From: Pseudomonas violetae
GTDB lineage: Bacteria; Pseudomonadota; Gammaproteobacteria; Pseudomonadales; Pseudomonadaceae
Assembly: GCF_023072615.1 (NCBI RefSeq)
Contig: NZ_JAKNRW010000023.1
Location: 19,357 to 83,356, forward strand
Direction: 5' to 3'
Length of the DNA stretch: 64,000 bases
The translations under genes and the position numbers were made by a program. Below the pieces are notes generated by a model, which did no database searches, was not told the DNA's origin, and saw nothing but the letters and a program-made list of their open reading frames with translations. Below, piece by piece: positions 34,666-44,800 of this stretch (the first letter of the stretch is position 1; every line of letters begins with the position of its first letter).

Positions 34666-36015
34666 ATGATGGATGCTGTCTGCTCTGATCTGGTTGCTGA
34701 AGTACGTGCGTTTCGTCAGCGCTTTCCGGACGTTCGCTATGTCGACCTGATCGCCCTGGATATCCCCGGGCACTTCTATGGCAAGCGCTACCCGATCGAG
34801 ATGCTCGAAAAGGTCGCGGCCGGAAGCGTTCTCAAACTGCCGCAGAACTGCGTGTTGCTGGGCACCCAGGGCGGCCTGTTCAAGATCGGTGACTACTGTT
34901 TCAACGACGGTGACCCGGATGCCACCCGCCGCCTCGTGCCCGGTACGCTGAAGCTGGTGAACTGGGAAAAGCAACCTTTGGGGCAGATGCTGATTACCTC
35001 CGATGGCACCGCCAAGCCGATCGAATTCGAGCCTCGCGAGGTCCTGGCGCAGGTACTGCAACGGCTCAGGGGCAAGGGCATTTTTCCGGTGGTGGCCTTC
35101 GAACTGGAGTTCTATCTGTTCGATCGTCAGTTGCGCGACGGCCTTCCGCAGTTTGCCCGGGACCCGCTGAGCGACGATGCCGATGATCAACCGAACATGC
35201 ACATCGAGCGCCTGTCGCGTTTTTCCACGGTGCTGGATGACATGGTCGAAACCGCGCGGGCGCAAGGTATCGAAACTACCGTGATCACGGCGGAGTTGGG
35301 GCCCGGTCAGTTCGAGATCAACTTCGGCCACCTCGATGATGGGTTGCGCGCCGCAGACTGGGCGGCCCTGTTCTGTCGCAGCACCCGGGGCGTGGCGCTC
35401 AAGCACAACTACCGCGCCAGCTTCATGGCCAAGCCCTATGTGCAGCATCCCGGCAGCGGCATGCATGTGCATGTCAGCCTCTACGATGAGGCCGGTCACA
35501 ACCTGCTGGCAGCCAACAACCAGCAACCCTTGCGTCATGCGGTCGCCGGCTGCCTTGAAGTGTTGCCACACTGCATGCCGATCTTCGCCCCGAATCACAA
35601 TGCCATGCGCCGCCTCAGTGGCACGGTCAACACCGCCACCCACGCCAGTTGGGGCTACGAAGACCGCGACGCGTGCCTGCGGGTACCGGATTCGGATGCG
35701 AAAAACCTGCGGGTCGAACATCGCCTCGCCGGCGCCGATGCCAATCCTTACCTGGTGCTGGCGGCGATTCTAGTGGGTCTGGAACAAGGCCTGGAGGCCG
35801 GCCGTGAACCGATACCTGCGCTGAACGAAGATCGTACCAGTGGCATTGATTTCCCCACGCAAATGCTCGAAGCGGTGCAGGCCATGCAAGGCCATGCATC
35901 ATTGCGCGAAGGCTTGGGTGCGGAGTTTGTAGATGTTTACTGCGAGAACAAGCGGCAGGATCATTTGGCATTCATGAACGAAATCAGCGCGCGGGAATAT
36001 CGCTGGTTCATGTAA
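34666..36015 (+). CDS. Glutamine synthetase-family ligase, gamma-glutamylpolyamine synthetase-like (PuuA/SpuI)
   Basis: The product has 449 residues. The catalytic domain has AFELEFYLFDR (metal Glu), the QFEINFGHLDDGLRAADWA stretch, HPGSGMHVHVSLYDEAG and PNHNAMRRLSGT. The N-terminal beta-grasp (VDLIALDIPGHFYGKRYP) is as in PuuA-type enzymes. It probably glutamylates a polyamine or related amine with ATP, giving the substrate for the oxidase gene upstream. The exact amine is unknown. AAGGA precedes the ATG at 34666. Confidence 0.85.
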   Translation: MMDAVCSDLVAEVRAFRQRFPDVRYVDLIALDIPGHFYGKRYPIEMLEKVAAGSVLKLPQNCVLLGTQGGLFKIGDYCFNDGDPDATRRLVPGTLKLVNWEKQPLGQMLITSDGTAKPIEFEPREVLAQVLQRLRGKGIFPVVAFELEFYLFDRQLRDGLPQFARDPLSDDADDQPNMHIERLSRFSTVLDDMVETARAQGIETTVITAELGPGQFEINFGHLDDGLRAADWAALFCRSTRGVALKHNYRASFMAKPYVQHPGSGMHVHVSLYDEAGHNLLAANNQQPLRHAVAGCLEVLPHCMPIFAPNHNAMRRLSGTVNTATHASWGYEDRDACLRVPDSDAKNLRVEHRLAGADANPYLVLAAILVGLEQGLEAGREPIPALNEDRTSGIDFPTQMLEAVQAMQGHASLREGLGAEFVDVYCENKRQDHLAFMNEISAREYRWFM

Positions 36016-36155
36016 TCCACCCTCAAAAAATATGTGGATATATAAGGGCTTAGAGACCTTAGTAACTTTACGGTTAATTAAAACATCTTGTTACAGTAGG
36101 AAATATTCAGTAATATCCGCCCCGCGTTCACCACCACGGTTTATGCATTTTTAAG

Positions 36156-36190
36156 TCCCAGGCGTCCATCAGCTGCCTGGGATTTTTTTT
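36156..36190 (+). terminator. Rho-independent terminator of the polyamine-type operon
   Basis: TCCCAGGC and GCCTGGGA form an 8-bp stem with an 11-base loop, followed by eight T residues (36183-36190). It lies 140 bp after the ligase stop; the AT-rich 140 bp before it hold no gene I can support. Confidence 0.85.
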
Positions 36191-36220
36191 GCGCGGGATT
36201 TACCGGTAGGGGTGTCACCT

Positions 36221-36448
36221 TCACGGCAGCGCCTCCCACCTGACGTCGGTCAACCCGCACAGTTGCGCCTGCGTCCGCAGTTTGGCAAGCCCCTGCTGGT
36301 CCGGATCCTCGCCATAGGCCAGGCCGACACCTGCGTGCAGACAGGCGTAGTACCAGGCATCGGCATCGGTCATGTGTGAGTCGGGCTGGACAAAAACCTG
36401 TCGAGCATCGTTCAAGCGATACGTGATTTGAAAATGAAGGGCGCGCAT
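36221..36448 (-). CDS. DUF6555-like small protein
   Basis: The product has 75 residues: FQITYRLNDARQVFVQPDSH, then DADAWYYACLHAGVG and a late GLTDVRWEALP. This is the pattern of a small Pseudomonas family (DUF6555) of unknown function. TGGAGA lies upstream of the ATG at 36448. It is divergent to nothing and stands alone between the polyamine-type and T6SS regions. Confidence 0.65.
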   Translation of the reverse strand: MRALHFQITYRLNDARQVFVQPDSHMTDADAWYYACLHAGVGLAYGEDPDQQGLAKLRTQAQLCGLTDVRWEALP

Positions 36449-36571
36449 CCGATTCTCCAGGCGAAGCCACTACGACCCTAATGGCTCATGGCCAGTTCCC
36501 TTTCTTTTTGGATCCCCCCGGGCGTCTGGTGTGAAACCGGCTCCACTGAGCCAGCTCGCGAAGGCGATGTA

Positions 36572-37660
36572 TCAGCCTTTCGATTCCTTCGTCCCCAGCA
36601 CATCACGGATGCTGTCCACCACGTTGCTGTCCTTGATCACATCGTTCAGCCAGCCCTCAAGCGGCATGTTGCCCCATTTGATCGCGCGTTCGATCAGGTA
36701 CGGCACCGGGCTTTGCGGTTCGGTCTGCTTGAAAAACTGGGCGATGCCCGCCAGCTGGGTGAAGGCCTCGTCGCGGGTCAGGGGGGTGGTGCGCAAGGGG
36801 ATGGACGAAGGATCTGGCTGGGTCTGGGTCATGGAGGCACCTGCGGGTTGGTCGACAACGCTTGGCGGGACGGGCGCAACGGGGGCGGGGTACAGCTCGA
36901 TGCCGCGGTCCTTGAGCAGTTTCTCGGCCAGTTGCCCGGCACGGGTCAGCACGTCCGTCAGTGCGGCGAAACTTGGCGCATCCACGCCAAACAGCCGGTC
37001 TGTGGTGCTCTGCAACTGCTGGCAGGCTCGCAGGCTGGCGGCGATTTCGCCGGCCTTGAGGCGCAGGTGGTCGGAGTCGGTCAGCACCACCGAACGCTGG
37101 AACACCTCGGCGTTGATCTTGCCTTCATCAATCGCGGCACGCATGGCCTGGGGATTTTGCAGCGCGAGGTTTTCGATGTGCCGGGATTCGTCATACCGCA
37201 GCAGGCCGAACTGTTGCCCCTGGGTAATCGGCAATCCACCGACGACGTCCGCCAGCGAAGCTTTCAACCACGCCAGGCGCGCGGCGCGTTCATCAAGCCC
37301 GTCTTCCAGGGATGGGAACAGGTCCGCCCAGAACGAATCAAGAATGCGCTCGGCCAGTGTCAGGCCGAAGGTGATGCCGATGAAATGGTATTTATGCGCC
37401 AGGCCTTCACTGAGCCAGGCGACCAGCATCAGGTCCTTGCTCTGGCGAGCCAGGCCTTGTGCAGCCAAGGTGATGGTCAGGTCCCAATCCGAAGATTTGA
37501 GGTCGGTTTGCCAATCACCCTGGGTGAGATAATCGGGGTCTGCTCGACGCGCTTCTTTCACCTGGTCGAACAAGGTGGAAAAGCTCAGGTCTTCACCGCT
37601 CCCCTCGTTGATGGGCGCTGTCAGTTCGGCCAGGGAAAGGTCGTTGAGAAATTCAGACAT
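36572..37660 (-). CDS. tssA: T6SS protein TssA
   Basis: The product has 362 residues. The N-terminal ImpA_N domain covers about residues 10-130 (DWDLTITLAAQGLARQSKDL; AWLSEGLAHKYHFIG). A Pro-rich linker (PAPVAPVPPS) near 255 leads to a short C-terminal part with TRDEAFTQLAGIAQFFKQTE and SPVPYLIERAIKWG. TssA caps the growing sheath at the baseplate. The ATG at 37660 gives MSEFLNDL. It is the last gene of the T6SS block. Confidence 0.92.
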   Translation of the reverse strand: MSEFLNDLSLAELTAPINEGSGEDLSFSTLFDQVKEARRADPDYLTQGDWQTDLKSSDWDLTITLAAQGLARQSKDLMLVAWLSEGLAHKYHFIGITFGLTLAERILDSFWADLFPSLEDGLDERAARLAWLKASLADVVGGLPITQGQQFGLLRYDESRHIENLALQNPQAMRAAIDEGKINAEVFQRSVVLTDSDHLRLKAGEIAASLRACQQLQSTTDRLFGVDAPSFAALTDVLTRAGQLAEKLLKDRGIELYPAPVAPVPPSVVDQPAGASMTQTQPDPSSIPLRTTPLTRDEAFTQLAGIAQFFKQTEPQSPVPYLIERAIKWGNMPLEGWLNDVIKDSNVVDSIRDVLGTKESKG

Positions 37661-37674
37661 AGGCAACTCTGATC

Positions 37675-37741
37675 AAGATAAAAGAACACCGCGCCCGGAC
37701 GACAGGCGCGGTGCTTAGTGCGGGCCGCTCGCACGGCCCGC
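37675..37741 (-). terminator. Double hairpin between hcp and tssA
   Basis: Reading the minus strand after hcp, GCGGGCCG/CGGCCCGC (37720-37741) is followed by CACCGCGCC/GGCGCGGTG (37687-37713) and TTCTTTTATCTT. The second hairpin with its T-rich tail resembles a terminator. It would favour a short abundant hcp transcript with read-through to tssA. Confidence 0.65.
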
Positions 37742-37754
37742 TAACGCAACGGAC

Positions 37755-38273
37755 TTAAGCGAACACCTTGTTCGCCGTACGATCCCAACCGCCGGTGACG
37801 TTGCCGCCACCCTGGCCATCGGCACGGCTCTGCTGGGTGTAAGTGGTCTTGATGCGCGCGAAGTTGAAGCTGATCTCCTCGATCGGCAGGTCGCTGACCG
37901 CCTTGTCTTCACCGCCCTGGCTGCCGCCGGCGACGGCCTTGACGGAAGACACCACGACTTCTTCCAGGTTGATGGTCAGGTAGGTGACCTTGTCACCACC
38001 GGCGCGGTTGACGTTCAGCTGGATCTTGGCAATGTGAGTACCCTTGCAGCAGGCTTCGAACAGCTTGGCCGAAGCCTTGTCCACGGCCTTGCGGATGCTG
38101 AAGTCGCTCAACGCCACACGCTCCGACGAAGCACCGCCCGAAGAGCTTGCAGTCGCGGAGGTGGCCTGGGTGGCGCCATACTCGTAGCCCAGCACTTCGA
38201 TCCAATCCTTGTGCTTGTCGTCCAGTACTTCGCCTGGAATGCCTTCGATCTGGATGTATGCGTCAAATGCCAT
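37755..38273 (-). CDS. hcp: T6SS tube protein Hcp (TssD)
   Basis: The product has 172 residues, starting MAFDAYIQIEGIPGEVLDDK, with WIEVLGYEYG and SDFSIRKAVDKASAKLFEAC. The C-terminal ISFNFARIKTTYTQ strand is typical. Hexamers stack into the inner tube and also carry small effectors. A GGAGAAA site precedes the ATG. It has a 160-bp upstream gap of its own (38274-38433), which could hold a separate promoter; I recognised no sigma-54 site there. Confidence 0.96.
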   Translation of the reverse strand: MAFDAYIQIEGIPGEVLDDKHKDWIEVLGYEYGATQATSATASSSGGASSERVALSDFSIRKAVDKASAKLFEACCKGTHIAKIQLNVNRAGGDKVTYLTINLEEVVVSSVKAVAGGSQGGEDKAVSDLPIEEISFNFARIKTTYTQQSRADGQGGGNVTGGWDRTANKVFA

Positions 38274-38433
38274 TTCTAATTTCTCCTTACCTTCATTTAA
38301 GGTGCCGCTGCAAGCAGTCGACAACCCTTCGTTTTAACCTCTTTGAAATGATCAAAAGAGGTGTCTTACCGTTGCCCGGCTCTTGCATCGAAACGACCCG
38401 GGCAGCGATTTTTCTTGCTCTGGCGGCGCGGGG

Positions 38434-40929
38434 TCAGTTGATGGCCCGTACTTCGATTTCCACCCGACGGTTCGGCTCCAGACACTGGATCAGCTGCGCC
38501 CGGGGTTGCGTCGCATCGCATTTGACCAAGGGCTTGGAGCTGCCTTCGCCGATGGCTTCGACCAGCTCACCGGGCACACCTTTGCCCACCAGATAAGTCT
38601 TGATGGTCTGCGCGCGCTGCTGGGACACCTGCAAGTTACTCTGCGGGTCGCCCAATTGATCGGCATGCCCGGCGATGATGATCTTGCCGATGTCCCGAGT
38701 GTTCAGCAGCTTGCTGGCGATGCTGCTGAGCTGGCTCTGTCCTGCGGCTTTCAGGCTCTGGAAGTCAGCGCGGCCGAAGGCGAACAGGGTGTCCGATTCC
38801 AGGGTAATGGTCTCGATCGAGCGCAATGACTGGGTCAGCAGGCTGTTGATGTAGTTGCGCGAGCTGGACGTGAGGAACGCGTTGTCGAGAATGCGCGGCA
38901 CGTCTTGCTCGTGGATCTGGTCGCTGTAGAAATTGATCTGCCGGCTGGCGTACTCGTAGTCCTGATTCGCCCCTGCCACGCCGTTGGCCGCACCGATGGA
39001 CTTGCCGGTCTGGCGGGCAATCGCGGGGTACCAGTAGTCCGGTATTTTCGCCTTGAGGAACGCTGGGTCAGCCTTCTCGCGCTGGGCCCTGGATAGCATC
39101 ACGTAGGTGTCCAGAGTGGTCTTGCCGAAGGCGGCGATGGACTGTGCGCGGTTATCGTCAGGCAGGGCCTTGGGCTCTACGCTGTCGATACCGGTCACGG
39201 GCAACAGTTGGTGGGTGTTGCGCTGGTACACCTTGAGCGTGGTCAGCAGGTACAGCGAGCGTGTCAGGTTGTCCGCCGTCGGCTTGAGCATCACGCTTTC
39301 CAGACGGCTGAAATAATCGCTGCGCAGCAGTGGCTCGACTTTGTAGCCCTGATACAGCCCCAGGCGCATGCGCAGCGGCACTCCGTCCTGGTGATGCTGA
39401 GCGTAGTAGTGGGCAGTCCAGAAGCGCATGCGGTCCAGGGTTTGCCACGCGGTGTATTGACCTGTCGCCGCCGCGTCAGCGGACGCGGCCTGGGCCAGTT
39501 CCGTGGCGATGCCCTGCACGGTGTCGCGGTTGTTCACATAAGACCAGCCCAGCAGGCCGCACAACAGCATCGCCAGCACGCCCGTGCCACCCATCCAGGC
39601 CGCCTTGCGTCGACGCTCGCGGTGGTTGGTGGTGTAAAGCGCCACCAGATGCTGGTCCGGGATAATCACTTTGCGGAACAGGCTATTGATGAACATCGGA
39701 CGCGGTTGCGCGTCGCCGCTGACAATCGCCTGATCGCTTTCCAGGGAAAAGCGCTCGGTGACCTGGCGGGCATGGCCACCCAGCTCCGGCTGGTCGGCGT
39801 CCAGGGCGCTGGTGAAATAGAAGCCGCGCAGCAGTTCGGCCTTTTGGTACGGGTTGGCGCGCAACAGCGCGTCGACAAACAATCGCAGGCGCGGTTTCAG
39901 CGCCGCCAGTTCCAGCGGGAAGCGGTACACCGCCGAATCCTGACGGGTGATCTGAATGTCCTGGGTCACCAATTGTCGGCTCGCCACCTGTTGCCAATAG
40001 GCAACCAGTTCGTCCATCGCTACACCGAATTGCCGGCCCCAATCAGCCTGCTCATAGCCTTTGTGGGCAAAGGTCTTGCCCATCACTTCGCCGCGGGCCG
40101 CTTCATCCAGCTGGCGGTAGAAGGGCGCGAAGCCCGGCACTAAATCGCACTTGGTGAACACCAGGTACACCGGCAGGCGTACTTCCAGCAGCGCGTGGGT
40201 TTCCTGAATGCGTTCGCGCAAGCGCTTGGCGATGCGCTCCTGGTCGTCGAGGGACGCCTGCAGGATGTCGTGGATGCTCACCGTCACGATCAAGCCATTG
40301 AGCGGCCGGCGTTGGCGATGCTGACGCAGCAGCTGCAGGAAGGCGCGCCACTTGCCGGCTTCTTCCTGGTTGTTCATGTAGCGTCCGGCGGTGTCCAGCA
40401 ACACGGCTTCGGAGCTGAAAAACCAGTCGCAATTGCGCGTGCCGCCCAACCCCGCGACCCGGGCGCCTTCGCGTTCGGCATAGGGGAAACTCAAGCCCGA
40501 CTGATAGAGCATGGTGCTCTTGCCGGCCGCTGGCTGGCCGATCACCAAGTACCAGGGCAGGGCGTACAACGCGTCCTTGGGATTGCTCCCCCGGGGCTTG
40601 TTGTTGTGCAGGCGTTCGATGCTTTGCAGCAGGCGTTCGCGCAGCAGGCTGACTTCCTCGCGGTCCGCCGGGCTGGCGTTCAGCACGGCCTGGTCGGCGT
40701 CATCACGTAGCAGGCCTTCGAGGTTGTGATGCCGCGAGACCCCGCGATAAAGCAGCAGTACGTAGCCGGACGACAGCAGTACAAACACGCCGATACCGCT
40801 GAGCAAGCTGTTCAGCGAACTGAAACCGAGCGCCCGCCCGATGCCCCAGACCAAAAAGATCGTGAGGAAGAAGGCGACACCCAAAAAGTAGGGTTGATAC
40901 CGCAAGAAGTAATACTTGATCTTGTTCAT
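38434..40929 (-). CDS. IcmF/TssM paralogue fused to a C-terminal OmpA domain
   Basis: The product has 831 residues. There are two N-terminal helices (about 13-60), an IcmF GTPase-like domain with the Walker A GQPAAGKST (131-139) and VLLDTAGRYM, a third helix near 453-475, and a C-terminal OmpA domain at about 704-831. Peptidoglycan-binding marks are AGHADQLGD, NLQVSQQRA and PNRRVEIEV. The N-terminal 450 residues parallel TssM (LPWYLVIG, CDWYF, DTAGRY). The periplasmic IcmF part is much shortened. It overlaps tagF by 4 nt. It probably anchors the T6SS membrane complex to the cell wall. Confidence 0.9.
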   Translation of the reverse strand: MNKIKYYFLRYQPYFLGVAFFLTIFLVWGIGRALGFSSLNSLLSGIGVFVLLSSGYVLLLYRGVSRHHNLEGLLRDDADQAVLNASPADREEVSLLRERLLQSIERLHNNKPRGSNPKDALYALPWYLVIGQPAAGKSTMLYQSGLSFPYAEREGARVAGLGGTRNCDWFFSSEAVLLDTAGRYMNNQEEAGKWRAFLQLLRQHRQRRPLNGLIVTVSIHDILQASLDDQERIAKRLRERIQETHALLEVRLPVYLVFTKCDLVPGFAPFYRQLDEAARGEVMGKTFAHKGYEQADWGRQFGVAMDELVAYWQQVASRQLVTQDIQITRQDSAVYRFPLELAALKPRLRLFVDALLRANPYQKAELLRGFYFTSALDADQPELGGHARQVTERFSLESDQAIVSGDAQPRPMFINSLFRKVIIPDQHLVALYTTNHRERRRKAAWMGGTGVLAMLLCGLLGWSYVNNRDTVQGIATELAQAASADAAATGQYTAWQTLDRMRFWTAHYYAQHHQDGVPLRMRLGLYQGYKVEPLLRSDYFSRLESVMLKPTADNLTRSLYLLTTLKVYQRNTHQLLPVTGIDSVEPKALPDDNRAQSIAAFGKTTLDTYVMLSRAQREKADPAFLKAKIPDYWYPAIARQTGKSIGAANGVAGANQDYEYASRQINFYSDQIHEQDVPRILDNAFLTSSSRNYINSLLTQSLRSIETITLESDTLFAFGRADFQSLKAAGQSQLSSIASKLLNTRDIGKIIIAGHADQLGDPQSNLQVSQQRAQTIKTYLVGKGVPGELVEAIGEGSSKPLVKCDATQPRAQLIQCLEPNRRVEIEVRAIN

Positions 40930-41852
40930 ACAGACTTCGAATCCAGGGCGTCGACAAAACGGTCGATGACGTCATCAAGGGGGCGGTCGATTTCGGGAAA
41001 AATGTGTGCAGGGTGGTGCTCGTCAAAGGCATCGAAGGACGCCAGCACGTCATAGTTCTGCCCGCAATCGCCGCTGCCGGTGAGCACGCGATAGGCATTA
41101 CTGGTGGTGCGTGACGCAAAGCAGATCAGGCGCGGACGCATGAAGTCGTCCGCCAACAGGCTGACCTGTGGCACGGCGTTGCCAGGCGTCATGCGCGTGA
41201 GCCAGGTGAGCCATAGATCGGCGGTCGGATTTTTCAAGCCGCGCTCCGCCGGCAAGGGCAGGGTGATGCCGATGGGCATGCCGTGTTGCAGGGGCTTTTG
41301 CAAGGCTTGCAGACGGGTCAGCACGGCGTTGGTGACGAACTCCGGGTACGAACCCTCCAGCGCGGTCGCGATGTCGCGCAGGTTGAAGTCCAACAGGAAT
41401 TTGCCGTGCACCCGGCGAAACAGGCCGAAATCGTTGACCTGCAGCGGGCGCAGGGCCTTGATGCGTTCGAACAGCAACAAGGTGCTTTCGCCTTGTGCCG
41501 CCATGTGCAGCAACGGTTTGATCTGCGCGCTGAACAGTTCACCCAGGGTGAATGGGTTGACGAAAGGCTCGGCGTCGCCGGCTTTCACCGTCTGGAAAAT
41601 GAAGAACGGATAGCGCCGCTGGCTGGCGTCCATTGAGCTGATCAGCCCGCCCAGCAGCCAGTTGCCGCTGCGCGCGCGATAGCTGAAAAAGCACAACGGC
41701 AAGGCGTCGAACAAGCCGCGCCAGTCCTCGCGATGCTGCAGGGTCGCCAGGGCGCCTTGCAGCCAGCCATCGAACTCGCAGACATCGTCAGCCGCTCCGT
41801 GCAGGCTGACGAAGTCCGGGCTCGCGGGCACCTTGCCGAAGCAGCCAATCAT
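40926..41852 (-). CDS. tagF: T6SS regulator TagF (ImpM)
   Basis: The product has 308 residues, beginning MIGCFGKVPASPDFVSLHGA, the TagF signature, followed by CFFSYRARSGNWLLGGLISS and PFFIFQTV. TagF is a post-translational repressor of T6SS assembly in P. aeruginosa. I use the ATG at 41852 with AGGGAC upstream, which leaves 31 bp after tssM; the longer frame overlaps tssM. Confidence 0.92.
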   Translation of the reverse strand: MIGCFGKVPASPDFVSLHGAADDVCEFDGWLQGALATLQHREDWRGLFDALPLCFFSYRARSGNWLLGGLISSMDASQRRYPFFIFQTVKAGDAEPFVNPFTLGELFSAQIKPLLHMAAQGESTLLLFERIKALRPLQVNDFGLFRRVHGKFLLDFNLRDIATALEGSYPEFVTNAVLTRLQALQKPLQHGMPIGITLPLPAERGLKNPTADLWLTWLTRMTPGNAVPQVSLLADDFMRPRLICFASRTTSNAYRVLTGSGDCGQNYDVLASFDAFDEHHPAHIFPEIDRPLDDVIDRFVDALDSKSV

Positions 41853-41883
41853 TGGCCGCGTCCCTGATTTATCGCCAGCGTGC

Positions 41884-44800
41884 TCACTGGACCCGACCGC
41901 CGGCCGCATTGAGCGAACTCAAGGCCTTGACGTTAGCCAGGTCAGTCAGCTTGACGCCGCCGTAGTTGCGCACGGTGAGGCTGACTTGGCCGCTGGCGGT
42001 GTTCCAGCTGAAGCGTTGCTGGATGCCGTCCAGGTCACGGACCCGCGCACTGTCGTTCATACGCAGCAGGCCCCAGCGGCCTGGATAATCGAACACAGTG
42101 ATGCGTTCGCCGGCCAGCGTCACCACGTCCATGCGAGCGCCTGGAGCGGTGGTGGTGCCGGGCCAGGAAAAGCGGCTCCAGCTGGTCTTGCCGTTGCGGT
42201 AATGCTGCACCTGGCCATCGAGGGTGAAGATGATGTCGGTGAAGTAAGCCGAAGGTTCGAGCATGATTTCGAAGCCATTCTCACGATCCGACAGGCTGGC
42301 GATTACCTGGCCCAGGGAGCTGGCCTTGTCGATGCTGTTGACCATGTTCGGGTTGACCAGCGGCGTTGATTTGCTCGCGCTGCTCATGCCCAGGCCTTCG
42401 CCCCCGGAGAGGTTGCCGATTTCGTTGCGCTTGAAGTTCGGCAGCAAACCGGACTCGGGGTCGACGAAGCGCTGCAGGTCCTTCACCGACGCTTCGTTGC
42501 GACTGTTAGCGGCGATCGGGAAGCGGTGCGCCATGACCTGCTCCCAGGGCTTGGCAATCTGTTGCGCCCAGGCCTTGGCGATTTGCTCGCCAGCCGGATC
42601 GCGCAGGGTTTCCCAGGCAAACTGGATCGGCAGGCTGAACAGCCCTTGCAGCGAGGTCGACAAGCCGCCCTGGCTGGTATCCACCGTGGTCTCGACGTAG
42701 TTGCGCACGCTAGTGACTTCGCTTGGCTGACCTTCAAGGGTCTCGCTGATCAGTTGCTTGCTGCTTTTGCCCACGTCCTGGGAGCGCTGGATGTTGTTCA
42801 TCCGCACCTTGAGCTTGCGCAGTGCCGCCAGGTAGCGATCCATGATGGTGCTGTCGGCGCCTTCGGCATTCTGTACCGCGAAGACTCGCGATACCGGTTC
42901 GAAACGCTTGGCCAGGCTGCCATCATCCACGGCCGGCAACGGCGAAATCAGCGCGTTTGGCGAAGTGTCCTGGCCATCGAAAATGCCCGTGACCTTGCCC
43001 CAGAAACCGTCATCAAGCTTGATCCCGGGTTGCTGGGTGGTGCGCGGTGCCGGTACATCCCATAGGGTATTGTCGTTGACCGCCGCCAGCAGGTTTTTCA
43101 CCGGTGAGTTCTGCACGTCGCTGAGCAGCGACAGTTGTCGGGTCGCATTGGCCATGTCGGTGAAATGGCGCACGCCCACACTGTCGACGAAGCCGTACCA
43201 GGCTTGGGCATAGTCACGCTTGTAGCGCGTCATGAACTCACGGATGAAGTTGGCTTTCTGCACCAGGCTGTCGCCGCCTTCACCGTCAAGTACCCAGTCC
43301 GATTCGTTGCGCAGCTTGCCCGATACCAGCTTGATCAGCTCCGGCTTGACGAACTGCTCCCAGCCCTGGCGGGTGAAAATCGCCGGCACTGCCTCGCTGC
43401 CGTAAAGCAATTGACGACCTGGCAACGGCACCAGGTCGCTCAGGCCTATGGCCGGGAACTGACGGCTGGATTCCAGTTGCAGACGCAGGTATTCACGGTC
43501 CACCAGGGAGCTGGAGATCATGAACGACTTCAGGCTGTTGCGGGTTTCGCTGATTAACTGCTCGTTGCGCGGCAGGGTAGGTGCCTGGCGGTTTTTCAGC
43601 AGTTGCACATAGACCGGCGCGTTGTCCTGGATGACCTCGCTGCTCACTGGATTCTGCGCAGTGGCGGTATTGGCCCAAGCCACCGGGAAGGCCGCCCCGA
43701 CGAACTCCGGCTCTGGATGAGAATTCGGTTGGGTCAGCATCAGGTACAGCTTCAGTGCGTTATAGGATTCGATGATCGACGCGACCTGATGCTCGTCCAG
43801 GCGACCGAGCATTTCCTCGGACAACGACAGCCCGCCGGTAGTCGCCGACAGATCGGCGGCGTCGCTGGCGGTGGCCGGGTTGCGCAAGGTGTTCATGGCA
43901 TCGCCACGAACCTTGTTTGCTGCACCTTTGGCGGCGCCGCTCAGGCGACTCCCGACTTCGCCGGCGCTGCGCGGCACGCTGCTCAGGCGCGAGGGCAGTT
44001 TTAACCCCGGGACCTGGGCTTTGGCGTTGGCGCTGCCAGCTGTGGCGGGTGCCGCCGCGAAGGTGTTCTGCGGGTCCATGGTTTTGGCGAATTCATTAAA
44101 TGCGCGCATCTGCAATTGCAACTGCAAGGTCACCGGTTCCAGTGCCTGGGTGCGCAGTTGCTGCAGATAGGCATTTTGCGCGACCCGGTAGATGTCATCG
44201 CCACGGTACAGCCCCGCACTCAATGGCAGCGGTACGCCCTGGGCGCGGTGTTTCTCGATGGCGCTGAGCTGATTGCGCAGCAATTCCAGGCCCTGGCCGG
44301 AGGCGAGCAGCTGCGCACGGTCCGGCGACTGCTGCAGTTGATTCAACTGATCGCGCAAGGAGGCCAGCCACTGGCGGTTGTTCTGGTACGACAGCGCCTG
44401 CCAGCCAATGAACCCCAGCCCGGCCAGCAGCGCTACGCCCAGCAGCACAGGGCTCAGGGATTTATTGTGGCCCAGGCGCGACTGGTACAACGTCAGGTCG
44501 CGGTCGGGGAAAATCACCCGGCGGAAGGTATCGGTGATGAAGTAGCTGCGGTCGTTGATTTTCTTGCCGTTACTGTCCGCGTCCTGCCCGGCTTGCGGTT
44601 GCAGGGCGAACGACTCGGCGAGGTCGTCTTCATACACCCGGCTCAGCTGCTGATCGGTCTGCAGTGCGCTGGTGAAATACAGGCCACGCAGCACAAGGGG
44701 TGCGCCGGCGTGACGGTGGTCGGCGAAGTGCTGGAGGAATTGCTCCAGCACCATCGACAGCTCGGAGAAATAGTTCGGGAAATTCAGCAGCGCGCTGTTG

